From assembly GCA_903929355.1 (NCBI GenBank), contig CAIYUN010000009.1, forward strand, positions 49,631-113,630: 64,000 bases of DNA, read 5' to 3'. This stretch comes from an uncultured Opitutaceae bacterium (lineage in GTDB: Bacteria > Verrucomicrobiota > Verrucomicrobiia > Opitutales > Opitutaceae). Within the stretch, counting starts at the first letter, position 1. Every line of letters begins with the position of its first letter. A model generated the notes under the pieces. The model ran no database searches, was not told the origin of the DNA, and saw only the letters and a list, made by a program, of their open reading frames with translations. Position numbers and translations under genes: made by a program. Positions 26,472 to 34,977 of this stretch are shown here, one piece after another.

Positions 26472-27235
26472 GCGCCGACCGCACCCAGATGTTGCGCATC
26501 GCCACGCCCGAGGGGGTGGCGTTCTCCTTCCGGCTGGCCAGCCCGCTGCTGCGACTCGGCGCGCTGATCGTGGACTTTGCCGCCGTGCTCGCGGCGTGGA
26601 GCATGGTGGGAGTGGTGATCAGGCTGCTGGGCCTGGTGGCGGAGGACCTCGCCCAGGCGGTGAACATCATCGGGTTTTTCGTGTTCTCCCAAGGCTACCG
26701 GATCATCGGCGAATGGCGCTGGCGCGGGCAGACGGTCGGCAAGAGACTGCTCCACCTGCGCGTGGTGGACGAGCAGGGCCTGCAGCTGACCTTCACGCAG
26801 GTGGTGTTGCGCAACCTGCTGCGCTTTGTGGATTTCCTGCCCCTGGCCTACGGCGTGGGGGGCATCGCCGCGCTCGTCAGCCGGCGCGGGCAGCGGCTGG
26901 GTGACCTGGCCGCCGGCACCATCGTGATCTGGGAGCCGGTCGCGCCGCAGCCGGACTTCACGACGCTGCGCGGCGACAAATACAACTCGCTCCGCGCCCA
27001 CCCGCCGGTGGTGGCGCGGCTGCGCCAGGCGGCGGGCCCGGCCGAGGCCCGCGCGGCGTGGCAGGCGCTCGCCCGGCGCGACGAGTTGGAGGAGGCCGCC
27101 CGCGTGGCGCTGTTTGCCACGCTCGCGGACCACTTCAAAAGCCTCACCCCCATCCCGACTGACGCCACCGAAGGCGTGGCCGACGAACAGTTCGTCCGCA
27201 ATGTGGTGGACGTGCTGTTCCTCACGCGTGGCTGA
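26468..27235 (+). CDS. RDD family membrane protein
   Basis: 255 residues starting inside the SpoIIM-like stop codon. The RDD domain occupies residues 10-150: MLRIATPEGVAFSFRLASPLLRLGALIVDFAAVL, EWRWRGQTVGKRLLHLRVVDEQG and RRGQRLGDLAAGTIVI, with about four helices. A cytoplasmic helical tail of about 100 residues follows (LARRDELEEAARVALFATLADHFKS). It ends the coupled cluster that starts at 17594. This is the third RDD gene within 11 kb. Confidence 0.9.
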   Translation: MSADRTQMLRIATPEGVAFSFRLASPLLRLGALIVDFAAVLAAWSMVGVVIRLLGLVAEDLAQAVNIIGFFVFSQGYRIIGEWRWRGQTVGKRLLHLRVVDEQGLQLTFTQVVLRNLLRFVDFLPLAYGVGGIAALVSRRGQRLGDLAAGTIVIWEPVAPQPDFTTLRGDKYNSLRAHPPVVARLRQAAGPAEARAAWQALARRDELEEAARVALFATLADHFKSLTPIPTDATEGVADEQFVRNVVDVLFLTRG

Positions 27236-27483
27236 AGGAAAACGCTCAGCATTGGGACGCCCCGTTGGGCACAAGGGTATCCGTCGACAGAAAGCGATTC
27301 GCGGAGGGCGCCAATCCTGGTGGCTTCCTTTGCGAAGTTTGCGCCCGTAGCGTGAGGCCCGGTCGGGGTGCTTCCCGGGTGGACACTGAATTCACCACCC
27401 ATGATCTATTTCAAGTTTGTTCAGAGGGTTAAGTCTTGCCGCCCGAAAGACCTCGCATCTTGCTGGCGGCATCGCCCCACCCC

Positions 27484-28026
27484 ATGGAACGCCCCGCGGT
27501 TCTCACCTCCTTTGGCTACCTGAACCTCATCTTTGCCTCCGTGGGGATGCTGGGGGTCGTGGCCGGCACGATCCTGTTCACGGTTTCGAACGCGCCGGAC
27601 GACCCCTTCCTCAAGGCACTGAGGGAAAATGAGGCCTACCGGGAGTGGTTGCGACTTGCCGCAGTGCCCGTGCTGCTGGCCTGCGGAGCACTGCTGGTGG
27701 CGGGACTGGGCCTGCTCCGGGTGCAGCCGTGGGCCCGCCTGCTCTCGTTCGCGTGGGGAGCGGGGGCAGTTTGCTCCATTACGCTCAACCTGTTTGTGTG
27801 CTACCAAGTGGCGTTTCTGCCCCTGTTTGAGACGGCGGTGAGATGCAAGGGAGCCGAGGGGGAGAAACTGGCCGGCGAGGCCGGCGCAGTCCTCGGCCTC
27901 ATGGCCATCTTCTCCCTGGTCGGATTCGTCTACCCCTTCCTCCTGCTCGTGGTAATGGGCCGCCGAACCACCCAGGCCGCGTTCGGCCCGCCGCCGGAAC
28001 CGCCACCGCTGCCACCGGCCGCCTGA
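27484..28026 (+). CDS. Small four-helix membrane protein
   Basis: 180 residues from an ATG preceded by CCCCACCC. Four membrane helices are visible (about 9-32, 57-80, 83-107 and 135-160), with a short loop around residues 34-55 (APDDPFLKALRENEAYREW) and a Pro-rich C-terminus. The family is not recognised. It follows the RDD gene after a 248-base gap that holds no gene but contains short TTTGCG-type repeat-like stretches (about 27328-27345). Confidence 0.65.
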   Translation: MERPAVLTSFGYLNLIFASVGMLGVVAGTILFTVSNAPDDPFLKALRENEAYREWLRLAAVPVLLACGALLVAGLGLLRVQPWARLLSFAWGAGAVCSITLNLFVCYQVAFLPLFETAVRCKGAEGEKLAGEAGAVLGLMAIFSLVGFVYPFLLLVVMGRRTTQAAFGPPPEPPPLPPAA

Positions 28027-28036
28027 TGGCGGCCGG
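28015..28036 (+). terminator. Strong hairpin with the stop codon in its loop
   Basis: CCGGCCGCC (28015-28023) and GGCGGCCGG (28028-28036) form a perfect 9-bp stem; the 4-base loop TGAT contains the TGA stop of the preceding gene. There is no T-run, so it would act as a weak terminator or as protection of the 3' end. It runs directly into a 7-base repeat array. Confidence 0.5.
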
Positions 28037-28080
28037 AAATCAGAGGCCAGATGTCAGAAGTCAGAAGCCGGAGGCCAAAG
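28032..28080 (+). repeat. 7-base repeat array, GNCRGAN family
   Basis: Seven units: GCCGGAA, ATCAGAG, GCCAGAT, GTCAGAA (twice), GCCGGAG, GCCAAAG. Confidence 0.85.
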
Positions 28081-28110
28081 GTTGTATCGAGGTATTTCCC
28101 TTGGGATCAG

Positions 28111-28230
28111 TGTCCATCCGTGTTCATCCGTGGTTCCAACGCTGTTTTTAGCCCACCCTCTGGATGACAGAACTTGGTTTGGATTATTTTCCGCATCATT
28201 CTGCATCCGCGTGAATCCGCATTATCCGGG
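28111..28230 (-). repeat. CACGGAT-type 10-base repeats, two clusters
   Basis: On the minus strand, CACGGATGAA and CACGGATGGA occur at 28111-28134 and related GCGGAT units at 28200-28230. The gap 28027-28267 has no gene. Confidence 0.65.
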
Positions 28231-28267
28231 GGAAAATCCGCCCGCCGAAACGAGGAGTGGATCCGCC

Positions 28268-29053
28268 TCAGCGGCCCGGCACGACCCCGCGTGTGCTCTG
28301 CGCGGCAAAGGTGAGCACGCGTTGGAACTCCGCGCTGCCCGCCTCCGGATGGGAGCGCAGTTTTTCCAGCGCCTCGGCACGGGTGTGGCCGGTGCGGAAG
28401 AGGACGCGGAAAATCTGCCGGATGCGCGCGAACTGCGCCGGGGTGAAACCCCGCCGCTCCAGGCCGACCTTGTTGTAGGCGCGCACCACCGCCGGCGAGC
28501 CGTCGCCGATGAAGAAGGGCGGCAGATCCTGAACGAGCTTGCCCGTGGCCGCGAGCATCGCGTAGGCCCCGATCCGGCAAAACTGGTGCACCCCGCCATA
28601 ACCGCCGATCAGGACGTGGTCCTCCAGCGTCACATGGCCTGCCAGCATGGCGCAGTTGCTCATCACGATGCCGTTGCCCAGCACGCAGTCGTGCGCGATG
28701 TGGACATAGGCGAGGAGTGTGTTGTCGTCGCCCAGACGGGTGAAGTCGCCGTCATTGGTCGCGGCGTGAACGGTGACGTATTCGCGGAAGACATTGCGGT
28801 CACCAATGCGCACGCCCGGGTTGCCCCCCTTGAACTTGAGATCCTGCGTCTTGGCCCCGAGGCACGCATAGGGGAAAACCTCGCAGGCCCGGCCCAGCAC
28901 GGTGTTCCCCTCGACCGAACCGTGGTGGTGGACGCGCGTGCCATGCCCGAGCCGCACGCCCGTGCCGACAAAGGCAAACGCCCCCACCTCGACCTCGGCG
29001 CCGAGCTCGGCGCCCGGCTCAACAACGGCGGTGGGATGGATGCGGGTGGGCAT
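28268..29053 (-). CDS. lpxA: UDP-N-acetylglucosamine acyltransferase
   Basis: LpxA transfers a hydroxyacyl chain from ACP to UDP-GlcNAc, first step of lipid A synthesis. The 261-residue length is standard. Hexapeptide repeats of the left-handed beta helix run from IHPTAVVEPGAELG through about residue 190. The catalytic histidine is H121 in YVHIAHDCVLGN (E. coli H125), and the C-terminal helical part (RRGFTPAQFARIRQIFRVLF) is typical. It follows lpxC-fabZ on the same strand across a 145-base gap with an inverted-repeat element. The start ATG is preceded by CCCCC. Confidence 0.97.
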   Translation of the reverse strand: MPTRIHPTAVVEPGAELGAEVEVGAFAFVGTGVRLGHGTRVHHHGSVEGNTVLGRACEVFPYACLGAKTQDLKFKGGNPGVRIGDRNVFREYVTVHAATNDGDFTRLGDDNTLLAYVHIAHDCVLGNGIVMSNCAMLAGHVTLEDHVLIGGYGGVHQFCRIGAYAMLAATGKLVQDLPPFFIGDGSPAVVRAYNKVGLERRGFTPAQFARIRQIFRVLFRTGHTRAEALEKLRSHPEAGSAEFQRVLTFAAQSTRGVVPGR

Positions 29054-29077
29054 GGGGGTGGCTGAAATTGGTTAATT

Positions 29078-29173
29078 GTTATTGGCTATTGCTGATTGGG
29101 TTATTTGCCGGAGTTGGGCGGGCGCACAATCCGCGGCGGATTGGCCATGGCCCAATGAGCAATAAGCAATAAC
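29078..29173. repeat. Inverted-repeat element, AT-rich arms, copy 1
   Basis: Arms at 29078-29100 and 29151-29173 are complementary at 20 of 23 positions, around a 50-base GC-rich centre. Both arms are made of TTATTG/GCTATT-like words. A second copy of the same design lies at 37175-37281, and both are followed on the plus strand by an AGAAAT-CCCCTCC-like tail. Confidence 0.75.
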
Positions 29174-29198
29174 CCATAAGAAATAGATCCCCTCCCCC

Positions 29199-30527
29199 TC
29201 AGTCGACGTCGGCCTCGTCGAGGATGGCGAACATCAGCTCGGCCGACGAGACGGGCTGGCCGTCCACGGTGCACTGGCACTCGGCGGTGCCGAGCTTGTT
29301 GCCCCGGTTCTTGGTCAGGCGAGCGGTGATGATGAGCTGGTCACCGGGGCGGACGGGTTTGCGGAACTTGACCTTGTCGGCGCTCATGAAGACGGCCGTC
29401 TTGCCCTCGCTGGAGCCGCGACGGAGCATGAGCAGGCCGGCGGCCTGCGCCATGGCCTCAAGCAGGAGCACGCCGGGAAACAGGGGATTGCCGGGAAAGT
29501 GGCCGAGGAACCACGGCTCGTTGAAGGCGATGTTCTTCAGTGCCACGATCTCGTTCTCGCCTTTAAACTCCAGCACGCGATCCACCATCACAAACGGGGA
29601 GCGGTGGGGCAGGGTGTCGAGCACGCGGCGGATGTCGAGGGAGGTCTCGGTGGCGAGCACCATCTTGGGGCGCGCGGCCTTCTCCTTCTTTTTCGCGCCG
29701 GCCTGCAGCCGCTCGAGAAGGGCCTTGGTGAGCTCGGCGTTGATGGCGTGGCCGGGGCGGATGGCGATCAGGTGGGCCTTGAGCGGGCGCCCGAGCAGCA
29801 TGATGTCGCCAATCAGGTCGAGGATCTTGTGGCGGACAAACTCGTCGGGAAAGCGCAGGGGCTCCTTGGAGATGATCTTGTCACCCTTGATGACGACCGC
29901 GTTGTCGAGCGAACCGCCCTTGATCTTGCCGAGCTTGAGGAGCTCCTCGATGTCCTCGTAGATGGTGAACGTGCGCGCCGCGGCGATCTGCGAGACGTAG
30001 GTCTCGGGATCAATGGTGAGGGAAAGGTGCTGGGTGTGGATGCCGCGGTCGTCCACCGAGGTGCAGGTGATCTTCAGGCCGTCGAACGGCAGTGCGATGA
30101 TGGACGAGTTGCCCCGGGCGACGGAGACCGGGGCGTCCAGCTCGGCATAGACCCGCTCGGCGGCTTGCTCGACCGGCTCGCCCTCCAGGATGAGATTGAC
30201 CCAGGGCCGGGCGGAACCGTCGAGGATGGGCGGCTCAGAGGAATCGAGCTCGACGAGAACATTGTCCACGGCGCACCCATGGAGGGCGCTAAGGAGGTGC
30301 TCGATGAGGTGAACCTTGGCGTGCCCGGTCTGGACGGTGGTGTTGCGGACGAGGTCGCCGACCAGGTCAATCTGGGCCTTCACCTCCGGGTGTCCGTGCA
30401 AGTCGAGGCGTTTGAACACGATACCGTGTCCGGCCGGGGCGGGTTGAAGAGTGAGGGTGACGGCGTTGCCGGTGTGGAGGCCGTTGCCCTTGACCGAGAC
30501 GGCGCGCGCCAGCGTGCGTTGTTTCAT
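29199..30527 (-). CDS. lpxC-fabZ: Fused LpxC deacetylase / FabZ dehydratase
   Basis: 442 residues with two complete enzymes. Residues 1-275 are LpxC, the zinc deacetylase that commits UDP-acyl-GlcNAc to lipid A: zinc ligands H77 ([11 protein letters not shown]), H233 and D237 ([10 protein letters not shown]), general acid H260 ([10 protein letters not shown]). Residues 297-442 are FabZ, the 3-hydroxyacyl-ACP dehydratase of fatty acid elongation, with [15 protein letters not shown] and the catalytic pair H343 ([11 protein letters not shown]) and E357. A Lys-rich linker (277-290) joins them. The fusion is known from Bacteroidota and Verrucomicrobiota-type genomes and supports the taxonomic placement. 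lpxA follows downstream. Confidence 0.97.
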   Translation of the reverse strand: MKQRTLARAVSVKGNGLHTGNAVTLTLQPAPAGHGIVFKRLDLHGHPEVKAQIDLVGDLVRNTTVQTGHAKVHLIEHLLSALHGCAVDNVLVELDSSEPPILDGSARPWVNLILEGEPVEQAAERVYAELDAPVSVARGNSSIIALPFDGLKITCTSVDDRGIHTQHLSLTIDPETYVSQIAAARTFTIYEDIEELLKLGKIKGGSLDNAVVIKGDKIISKEPLRFPDEFVRHKILDLIGDIMLLGRPLKAHLIAIRPGHAINAELTKALLERLQAGAKKKEKAARPKMVLATETSLDIRRVLDTLPHRSPFVMVDRVLEFKGENEIVALKNIAFNEPWFLGHFPGNPLFPGVLLLEAMAQAAGLLMLRRGSSEGKTAVFMSADKVKFRKPVRPGDQLIITARLTKNRGNKLGTAECQCTVDGQPVSSAELMFAILDEADVD

Positions 30528-30596
30528 AGCGGGTTTGGCCCAAAGTTTCCGAACCGGGCGACAAAGCGCAAGACCGGAAGGACAGTGGTTTTTAAC

Positions 30597-30749
30597 CGCG
30601 CATGGACGCGAATAGGCGCGAATTGGAACCTGATTTGAGACCCGAGGTCACGGAGTGCCTGCTTGGTGGCCTCAGTGGGTCGCGCGATGTGTCCTCCGGT
30701 ACCGGGTTCGGCCTGCTTGGCATCCGTGTCCATCCGTGTAATCCGTGTT
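30597..30749. repeat. 10-base repeats on both strands before modA
   Basis: Plus strand 30597-30626 has three units of CGCGAAT type at exact 10-base spacing. Minus strand 30721-30749 has three CACGGAT units. The two clusters face each other across the 30528-30790 gap, which has no gene and should hold the divergent promoters of lpxC-fabZ and modA. Confidence 0.65.
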
Positions 30750-30790
30750 TAACTCCGATAATCTGGTCAATATTCCTCTTTTCAACCTCC

Positions 30791-31546
30791 ATGAAAATCT
30801 GCCGTCTCCTCCTCGGTCTCACCGTCCTGTCGCTCGTAAGTTTCGCCCGGGCCGGGGAGGTCACTGTCTTTGCCGCCGCCAGTCTCTCGGACGCAATGAA
30901 CGAGCTCGCGGCGCTTGACCAGAAAGGCACCGGCGACACCGTGCGCCTCAATTTGGCCGCGTCGAGCACGCTGGCGGTCCAGATCAAGGCGGGTGCGCCG
31001 GCCGATCTTTTCTTCTCCGCCGACGAGGCCTCGATGGACAAGGTCGCCGGGCTGATCGACCCCGCCAGCCGGCACAGCGTACTCTCCAACACCCTCGTCA
31101 TCGTGATCCCGGCCGACAGCCCGTTGAAGATTTCTTCGGCCGCCGACCTTGGCAAACCCGAGGTGCGCCGCCTGGCGCTGGCCGACCCCCAAACCGTTCC
31201 GGCCGGGGTTTATGCGAAACAATACTTGGAAAAGCTCAAACTTTGGACGGCCGTCGCGGGGAAAGTCGTGGCGACCGAAAACGTCCGCGCCACCCTCGCC
31301 GCGGTCGAGAGCGGCAACGCGGAGGCCGGCATCGTGTACAAGACCGACGCGCTCATCTCCAAGAAGGTCCGGGTCGCCTTTGCGGTGCCCTTGGCCGACG
31401 GGCCGGTCATCTCCTATCCGGTGGCCTTGGTGAAGGACGGCAAGAACCCCGCCGGCGCGGCCAAGTTTTTGGCGTTGCTGGTCTCGCCGGAAGGCCGGGC
31501 GGTTTTTGAGAAATACGGCTTCCGCCCCGCGCCCGGGACGCGTTAG
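30791..31546 (+). CDS. modA: Molybdate ABC transporter substrate-binding protein
   Basis: 251 residues from the ATG at 30791, with a signal peptide ending in FARAG. Typical ModA blocks are VTVFAAASLSDAMNELAA (24-41), LNLAASSTLAVQIKAGAPADLFFSAD, RHSVLSNTLVIV, and VYAKQYLEKLKLW, with VESGNAEAGIVYKTDA near the end. It captures molybdate or tungstate in the periplasm for ModBC. The start is preceded by CAACCTCC. No molybdenum-cofactor riboswitch could be made out upstream. Confidence 0.95.
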   Translation: MKICRLLLGLTVLSLVSFARAGEVTVFAAASLSDAMNELAALDQKGTGDTVRLNLAASSTLAVQIKAGAPADLFFSADEASMDKVAGLIDPASRHSVLSNTLVIVIPADSPLKISSAADLGKPEVRRLALADPQTVPAGVYAKQYLEKLKLWTAVAGKVVATENVRATLAAVESGNAEAGIVYKTDALISKKVRVAFAVPLADGPVISYPVALVKDGKNPAGAAKFLALLVSPEGRAVFEKYGFRPAPGTR

Positions 31547-31558
31547 CCTGTCCGCGTC

Positions 31559-32233
31559 GTGTTATCCGCGGTCTGGCAAATCACCTGGTTCACCCTGTGG
31601 GCGTCGGCGTTGAGCCTCCTGCTCATCCTGCCGCCGGGCGTTGCGCTGGCCTGGCTGCTGGCGCGCAAGGACTGGCCCGGCAAACCGCTCGTCGAGACGC
31701 TGGTCACGCTGCCGCTGGTCGTGCCGCCGGTCGCGACGGGGCTGGTGTTGCTGAAGCTGCTCGGGCGGCACGGCCTGCTGGGCGGCTGGATTGAGCAGAC
31801 GCTCGGAGTGGAGATTGTCTTCACCTGGCGGGCCGTGGTGATCGCGACGGCGGTCATGTCGTTTCCGCTCCTGGTGCGGACGGCGCGCGTGGCCTTTGAG
31901 AACGTGAGCCCGCGGCTGGAGCAGGTGGCGCGGACGCTGGGCGCGGGGCCGTGGAAGGTGTTTGGCACCATCACGCTGCCGCTGGCGGCGCGCGGGTTGA
32001 TGGCGGGTGCCGTGCTGGCTTTCGCGCGCGGGCTGGGTGAGTTTGGGGCCACGGTCATGGTGGCGGGCTTCATCCCGGGGCAGACCGTCACCCTCGCGCT
32101 GTCCATCTACCAGCAGGTGAACCTGGGGAGGGACGACCTGGCCTGGCCGCTACTCGTGGTCTCAATCACCCTGGCCTTCGGGGCGGTGTGGCTGGGCGAG
32201 TGCCTGTCGCGCAGGAGGCCCCATGCAGCTTGA
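31559..32233 (+). CDS. modB: Molybdate ABC transporter permease
   Basis: 224 residues with a GTG start 12 bases after the modA stop. Five to six membrane helices are visible. The permease signature is ARTLGAGPWKVFGTITLPLAARGLMAGAVLAFARGLGEFGATVMVAG (about 120-165), the EAA-like loop that contacts ModC, followed by the ModB-typical IPGQTVTLALSIY. It forms the membrane channel of the molybdate importer. Its end overlaps modC by 11 bases. Confidence 0.95.
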   Translation: MLSAVWQITWFTLWASALSLLLILPPGVALAWLLARKDWPGKPLVETLVTLPLVVPPVATGLVLLKLLGRHGLLGGWIEQTLGVEIVFTWRAVVIATAVMSFPLLVRTARVAFENVSPRLEQVARTLGAGPWKVFGTITLPLAARGLMAGAVLAFARGLGEFGATVMVAGFIPGQTVTLALSIYQQVNLGRDDLAWPLLVVSITLAFGAVWLGECLSRRRPHAA

Positions 32234-32942
32234 ACTGACCGGAGTGCGGTTGCCGCTCGCGCCTTTCACCCTGGAGGTGGACGCGACCCTTGATGCCCGC
32301 GTCACCGGAATCTTCGGCGCGTCGGGCGCGGGCAAGACCTCGTTGCTCGAAGTCATCGCCGGCCTGCGCCGCCCCACCGCCGGCACCGTCCGGCTGGACG
32401 ACGAGGCGTTGAGCGACGCGCCCACCCGGATCTTTGTCCGGCCCGAGCGCCGCGGTCTGGGCTATGTGCCACAGGATGGGGCGCTGTTTCCGCATCTGAG
32501 CGTGGGGGACAATCTGCGTTACGGGCGGCGGTTGCCGCCCCGGCCTGACGGTCCGAGTTTTACCCATGTGACCGAGATTTTGGAGATCGCCCGGCTGGCA
32601 GACCGGGCGGTGGGAACGTTGTCCGGCGGGGAGCGGCAGCGGGTCGCGCTCGGCCGGGCGCTGCTGGCCTCGCCCCGGCTGCTCTTGCTCGACGAACCGC
32701 TCGCCGGCCTGGACGCGCCCCTGCGGGAACGGTTGCTGCCCTATCTGGTGCGGGTGCGGGATGTGTTCTCCATCCCGATGCTCTATGTGACGCACTCGCC
32801 GGACGAGGTGATGGCGCTGTGTGACGAGGTGCTGCTGCTGGGAGAAGGGAAGATCAAGCAGCGCGGAAAGCCCGCAGGGATATTTGTGGCGGGCGCGGCG
32901 CCGCGGTATGTGCTGCGGGATTCAGGACACAGTCAGTCGTGA
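32223..32942 (+). CDS. modC: Molybdate ABC transporter ATPase, without TOBE domain
   Basis: 239 residues. Walker A GASGAGKT (32-39), Q-loop GYVPQDGALFPHLSV, signature LSGGERQRVALGRAL and Walker B LLLLDEPLAGLD are all intact, with the switch His in VTHSPDEV. Usual ModC proteins have about 350 residues with a C-terminal Mop/TOBE domain that senses molybdate; here the protein stops right after the ATPase core (IFVAGAAPRYVLRDSG). The regulatory inhibition by bound molybdate seen in some full-length ModC proteins is therefore unlikely. Confidence 0.93.
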   Translation: MQLELTGVRLPLAPFTLEVDATLDARVTGIFGASGAGKTSLLEVIAGLRRPTAGTVRLDDEALSDAPTRIFVRPERRGLGYVPQDGALFPHLSVGDNLRYGRRLPPRPDGPSFTHVTEILEIARLADRAVGTLSGGERQRVALGRALLASPRLLLLDEPLAGLDAPLRERLLPYLVRVRDVFSIPMLYVTHSPDEVMALCDEVLLLGEGKIKQRGKPAGIFVAGAAPRYVLRDSGHSQS

Positions 32943-32995
32943 AACCCTCCCGCCAATCCACGGCCACACGCGCACCGATGACGGATACAGATTTT

Positions 32996-33070
32996 TAACA
33001 GGAGGGAACGGAGGGAACAGAGGCCGGGATCGGAGTTTTAACCACGGATGGACCCGGATCAACCCGGATG
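32996..33070 (+). repeat. GGAGGGAAC and CACGGAT repeats side by side
   Basis: 32996-33028 carries TTAACA followed by two 9-base units GGAGGGAAC and AGAGGCCGG, a near copy of the minus-strand element at 11821-11860. At 33041-33070 three 10-base units follow (CACGGATGGA, CCCGGATCAA, CCCGGATGAA). The 32943-33152 gap has no gene. Confidence 0.75.
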
Positions 33071-33152
33071 AAGAAAACAGGTTGGTTTGGTCAGTGAGGT
33101 GAATGCAATTGCGAAGGCGAATGCCGCCCATTGCCGGAGAATAATTCCCCCC

Positions 33153-34919
33153 TCACATCCGCTGCAGTGTCTTTAGCCCCAGCAGATCGAGCCCGGTCTC
33201 AAGGATGAGGAGGGTCCTGGCACAGAGGAGGAGGCGGCGGGCGCGGACGGGGGCGTCGTCCACGGCGACCTTGTCGGCGTTGTAGAACGCGCTGAACGTC
33301 CCGGCCAGCTCGTACAAGTACAGACAGAGGAAATGCGGGCGCAGTTGCGTCGTCGCGGCCTGCAGGGCGTCGGGGAATTTCACCAGCTGCCGGGCGAGCG
33401 CGAGCTCGGCGGGGGTTTCCAGTCCCGAGGCACCTGCTTCCGTTGCATTACCACCGGGAGTCAGGCCAAGTTTCCGGAAGATGGAGTGGATGCGGGCGAC
33501 GGCGTAGAGGAGGTAGGCCGCCGTGTTGCCATCGAGCGAGATCATCTTGTCCCAGGCAAAGATGTAGTCACTGGACCGGTTCTGCGCGAGGTCCGCATAT
33601 TGCACCGAGCCCACCCCCACCACCGCGGCAATGGCATGGCGCTCGGCCTCGGGCAGCTCGGCACTGCGCTCACCGACGAGCGCGAAAGCCCGCGCCTCGG
33701 CCTCGGCCAGAAGCTCCTTCAGCTTGATGTTGTCGCCGCTCTTGGTCTTGAGTGGCTTGCCGGCCGCGTCGGTCACGGTGCCGAACTCCACGAGTTTAAG
33801 TTCGGGTGCGGTCCGCCCGGTGTGGGCGAACCATTTTGGCACGGTCAGGAAGAGCTGGTCAAAGTGGTCGCGCTGGCGGGAGTCCACGACGTAGAGCACG
33901 CCGGTGGCGTGAAAATGCCCCACCCGGTAGAGGACGGTCGCGAGATCAGTCGAGGCGTAGTTGGCCGCGCCGTCGGACTTGCGGATGATGAACGGCTGGG
34001 TCGCAAAGCGCGGGTGTTCCGGATGAAACACCACCAGCGCCCCCTGGCTCTCGGTCGCGAGGCCGGCGTCGGTCAGCTCGCGGTAGATCTGCGCGACCTT
34101 GTCGTTGTAGAAACTCTCCCCGAGGGTGTGGTCGAACCTGATGCCCAGTTGGTCGTAAATCTGCTGAAACGCGGAGAGGGAGGAGTCGCCAATTTTTTTC
34201 CAGATCGCGAGATTGTCCGGATCGCCGGCCTGGAGTTTCACGAGCTCCTGCTGGGCTTCCTTGAGGACGGCCGGGTCGGCTTCGGCGGCCGCATGGCCGA
34301 CCTTGTAAAGGCGCTCAAACTCCTCCAGCGGGTCGCGGGCAAAGGCGGCCTCCTCGAGGTGGCGGCGGTAAGCCCAGATGATTTTTCCGAACTGCGTGCC
34401 CCAGTCGCCGATATGGTTGTCGCGGATGACGCGCGCGCCGCTGAACGCCAGCAGCCGCGCCAACGCCTCGCCGATGACGGCCGAGCGCAGGTGACCGACG
34501 TGCATCTGCTTCGCGGTGTTGGGCGAGCTGTAGTCCACGACCCAGGTCTGACCGGCGACTGGGGCGGCGGCGGAGCCGCCCCGGGCCAGCGCGTCGCGGG
34601 AGGAATGGGCGTCGAGCCAGGCCCGCAAGGCGGCGGGGCGGAGGGTAAAGTTGATGAAACCAGGCCCGGCAACGGTGAAGTCGAAGGACTCGCACACCGC
34701 CGGGGACAGGACCGCGACCAATTGGGTGGCAACCGTGCGAGGGTTGAGCTTGCGGGCCTTGGCGAAGCCGAGCACCCCATTGGCCTGATAATCACCATGG
34801 CGCGGGTCGGCGGTGCGGACCTCGGGGGCGAAAGCCGACGCTTCCGGCAGGCCGCAGGCCACAGCCGCCTGCTGGAGCGCCGCGTCAAGGCTGGCGGCAA
34901 GATTGAACACAACGTGCAT
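33153..34919 (-). CDS. argS: Arginyl-tRNA synthetase
   Basis: 588 residues, a normal ArgRS length. The class I HIGH motif is MHVGHLRSAVIGE, after VVDYSSPNTAKQ (about 127-138), and the next conserved block is NHIGDWGTQFGKII. In place of KMSKS it has LKTKSGDNIKLKELL, as many ArgRS enzymes lack a strict KMSKS. The N-terminal Add-1-like domain (HGDYQANGVLGFAK) and C-terminal DALR anticodon-binding domain (DALQAATTQLRPHFLCLYLYELAGTFSAFY) are present. It charges tRNA-Arg in the cytoplasm and stands alone. Confidence 0.97.
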   Translation of the reverse strand: MHVVFNLAASLDAALQQAAVACGLPEASAFAPEVRTADPRHGDYQANGVLGFAKARKLNPRTVATQLVAVLSPAVCESFDFTVAGPGFINFTLRPAALRAWLDAHSSRDALARGGSAAAPVAGQTWVVDYSSPNTAKQMHVGHLRSAVIGEALARLLAFSGARVIRDNHIGDWGTQFGKIIWAYRRHLEEAAFARDPLEEFERLYKVGHAAAEADPAVLKEAQQELVKLQAGDPDNLAIWKKIGDSSLSAFQQIYDQLGIRFDHTLGESFYNDKVAQIYRELTDAGLATESQGALVVFHPEHPRFATQPFIIRKSDGAANYASTDLATVLYRVGHFHATGVLYVVDSRQRDHFDQLFLTVPKWFAHTGRTAPELKLVEFGTVTDAAGKPLKTKSGDNIKLKELLAEAEARAFALVGERSAELPEAERHAIAAVVGVGSVQYADLAQNRSSDYIFAWDKMISLDGNTAAYLLYAVARIHSIFRKLGLTPGGNATEAGASGLETPAELALARQLVKFPDALQAATTQLRPHFLCLYLYELAGTFSAFYNADKVAVDDAPVRARRLLLCARTLLILETGLDLLGLKTLQRM

Positions 34920-34977
34920 CAGGACACGACACGGGGCGCGGCGCGGGCGGGCAAGGGTTTTTGGCGCCCGGACGGCC

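Noticed and set aside
30528..30790. Molybdenum-cofactor riboswitch before modA
   Set aside because: I could not trace the conserved stems; the gap is explained by two clusters of 10-base repeats.
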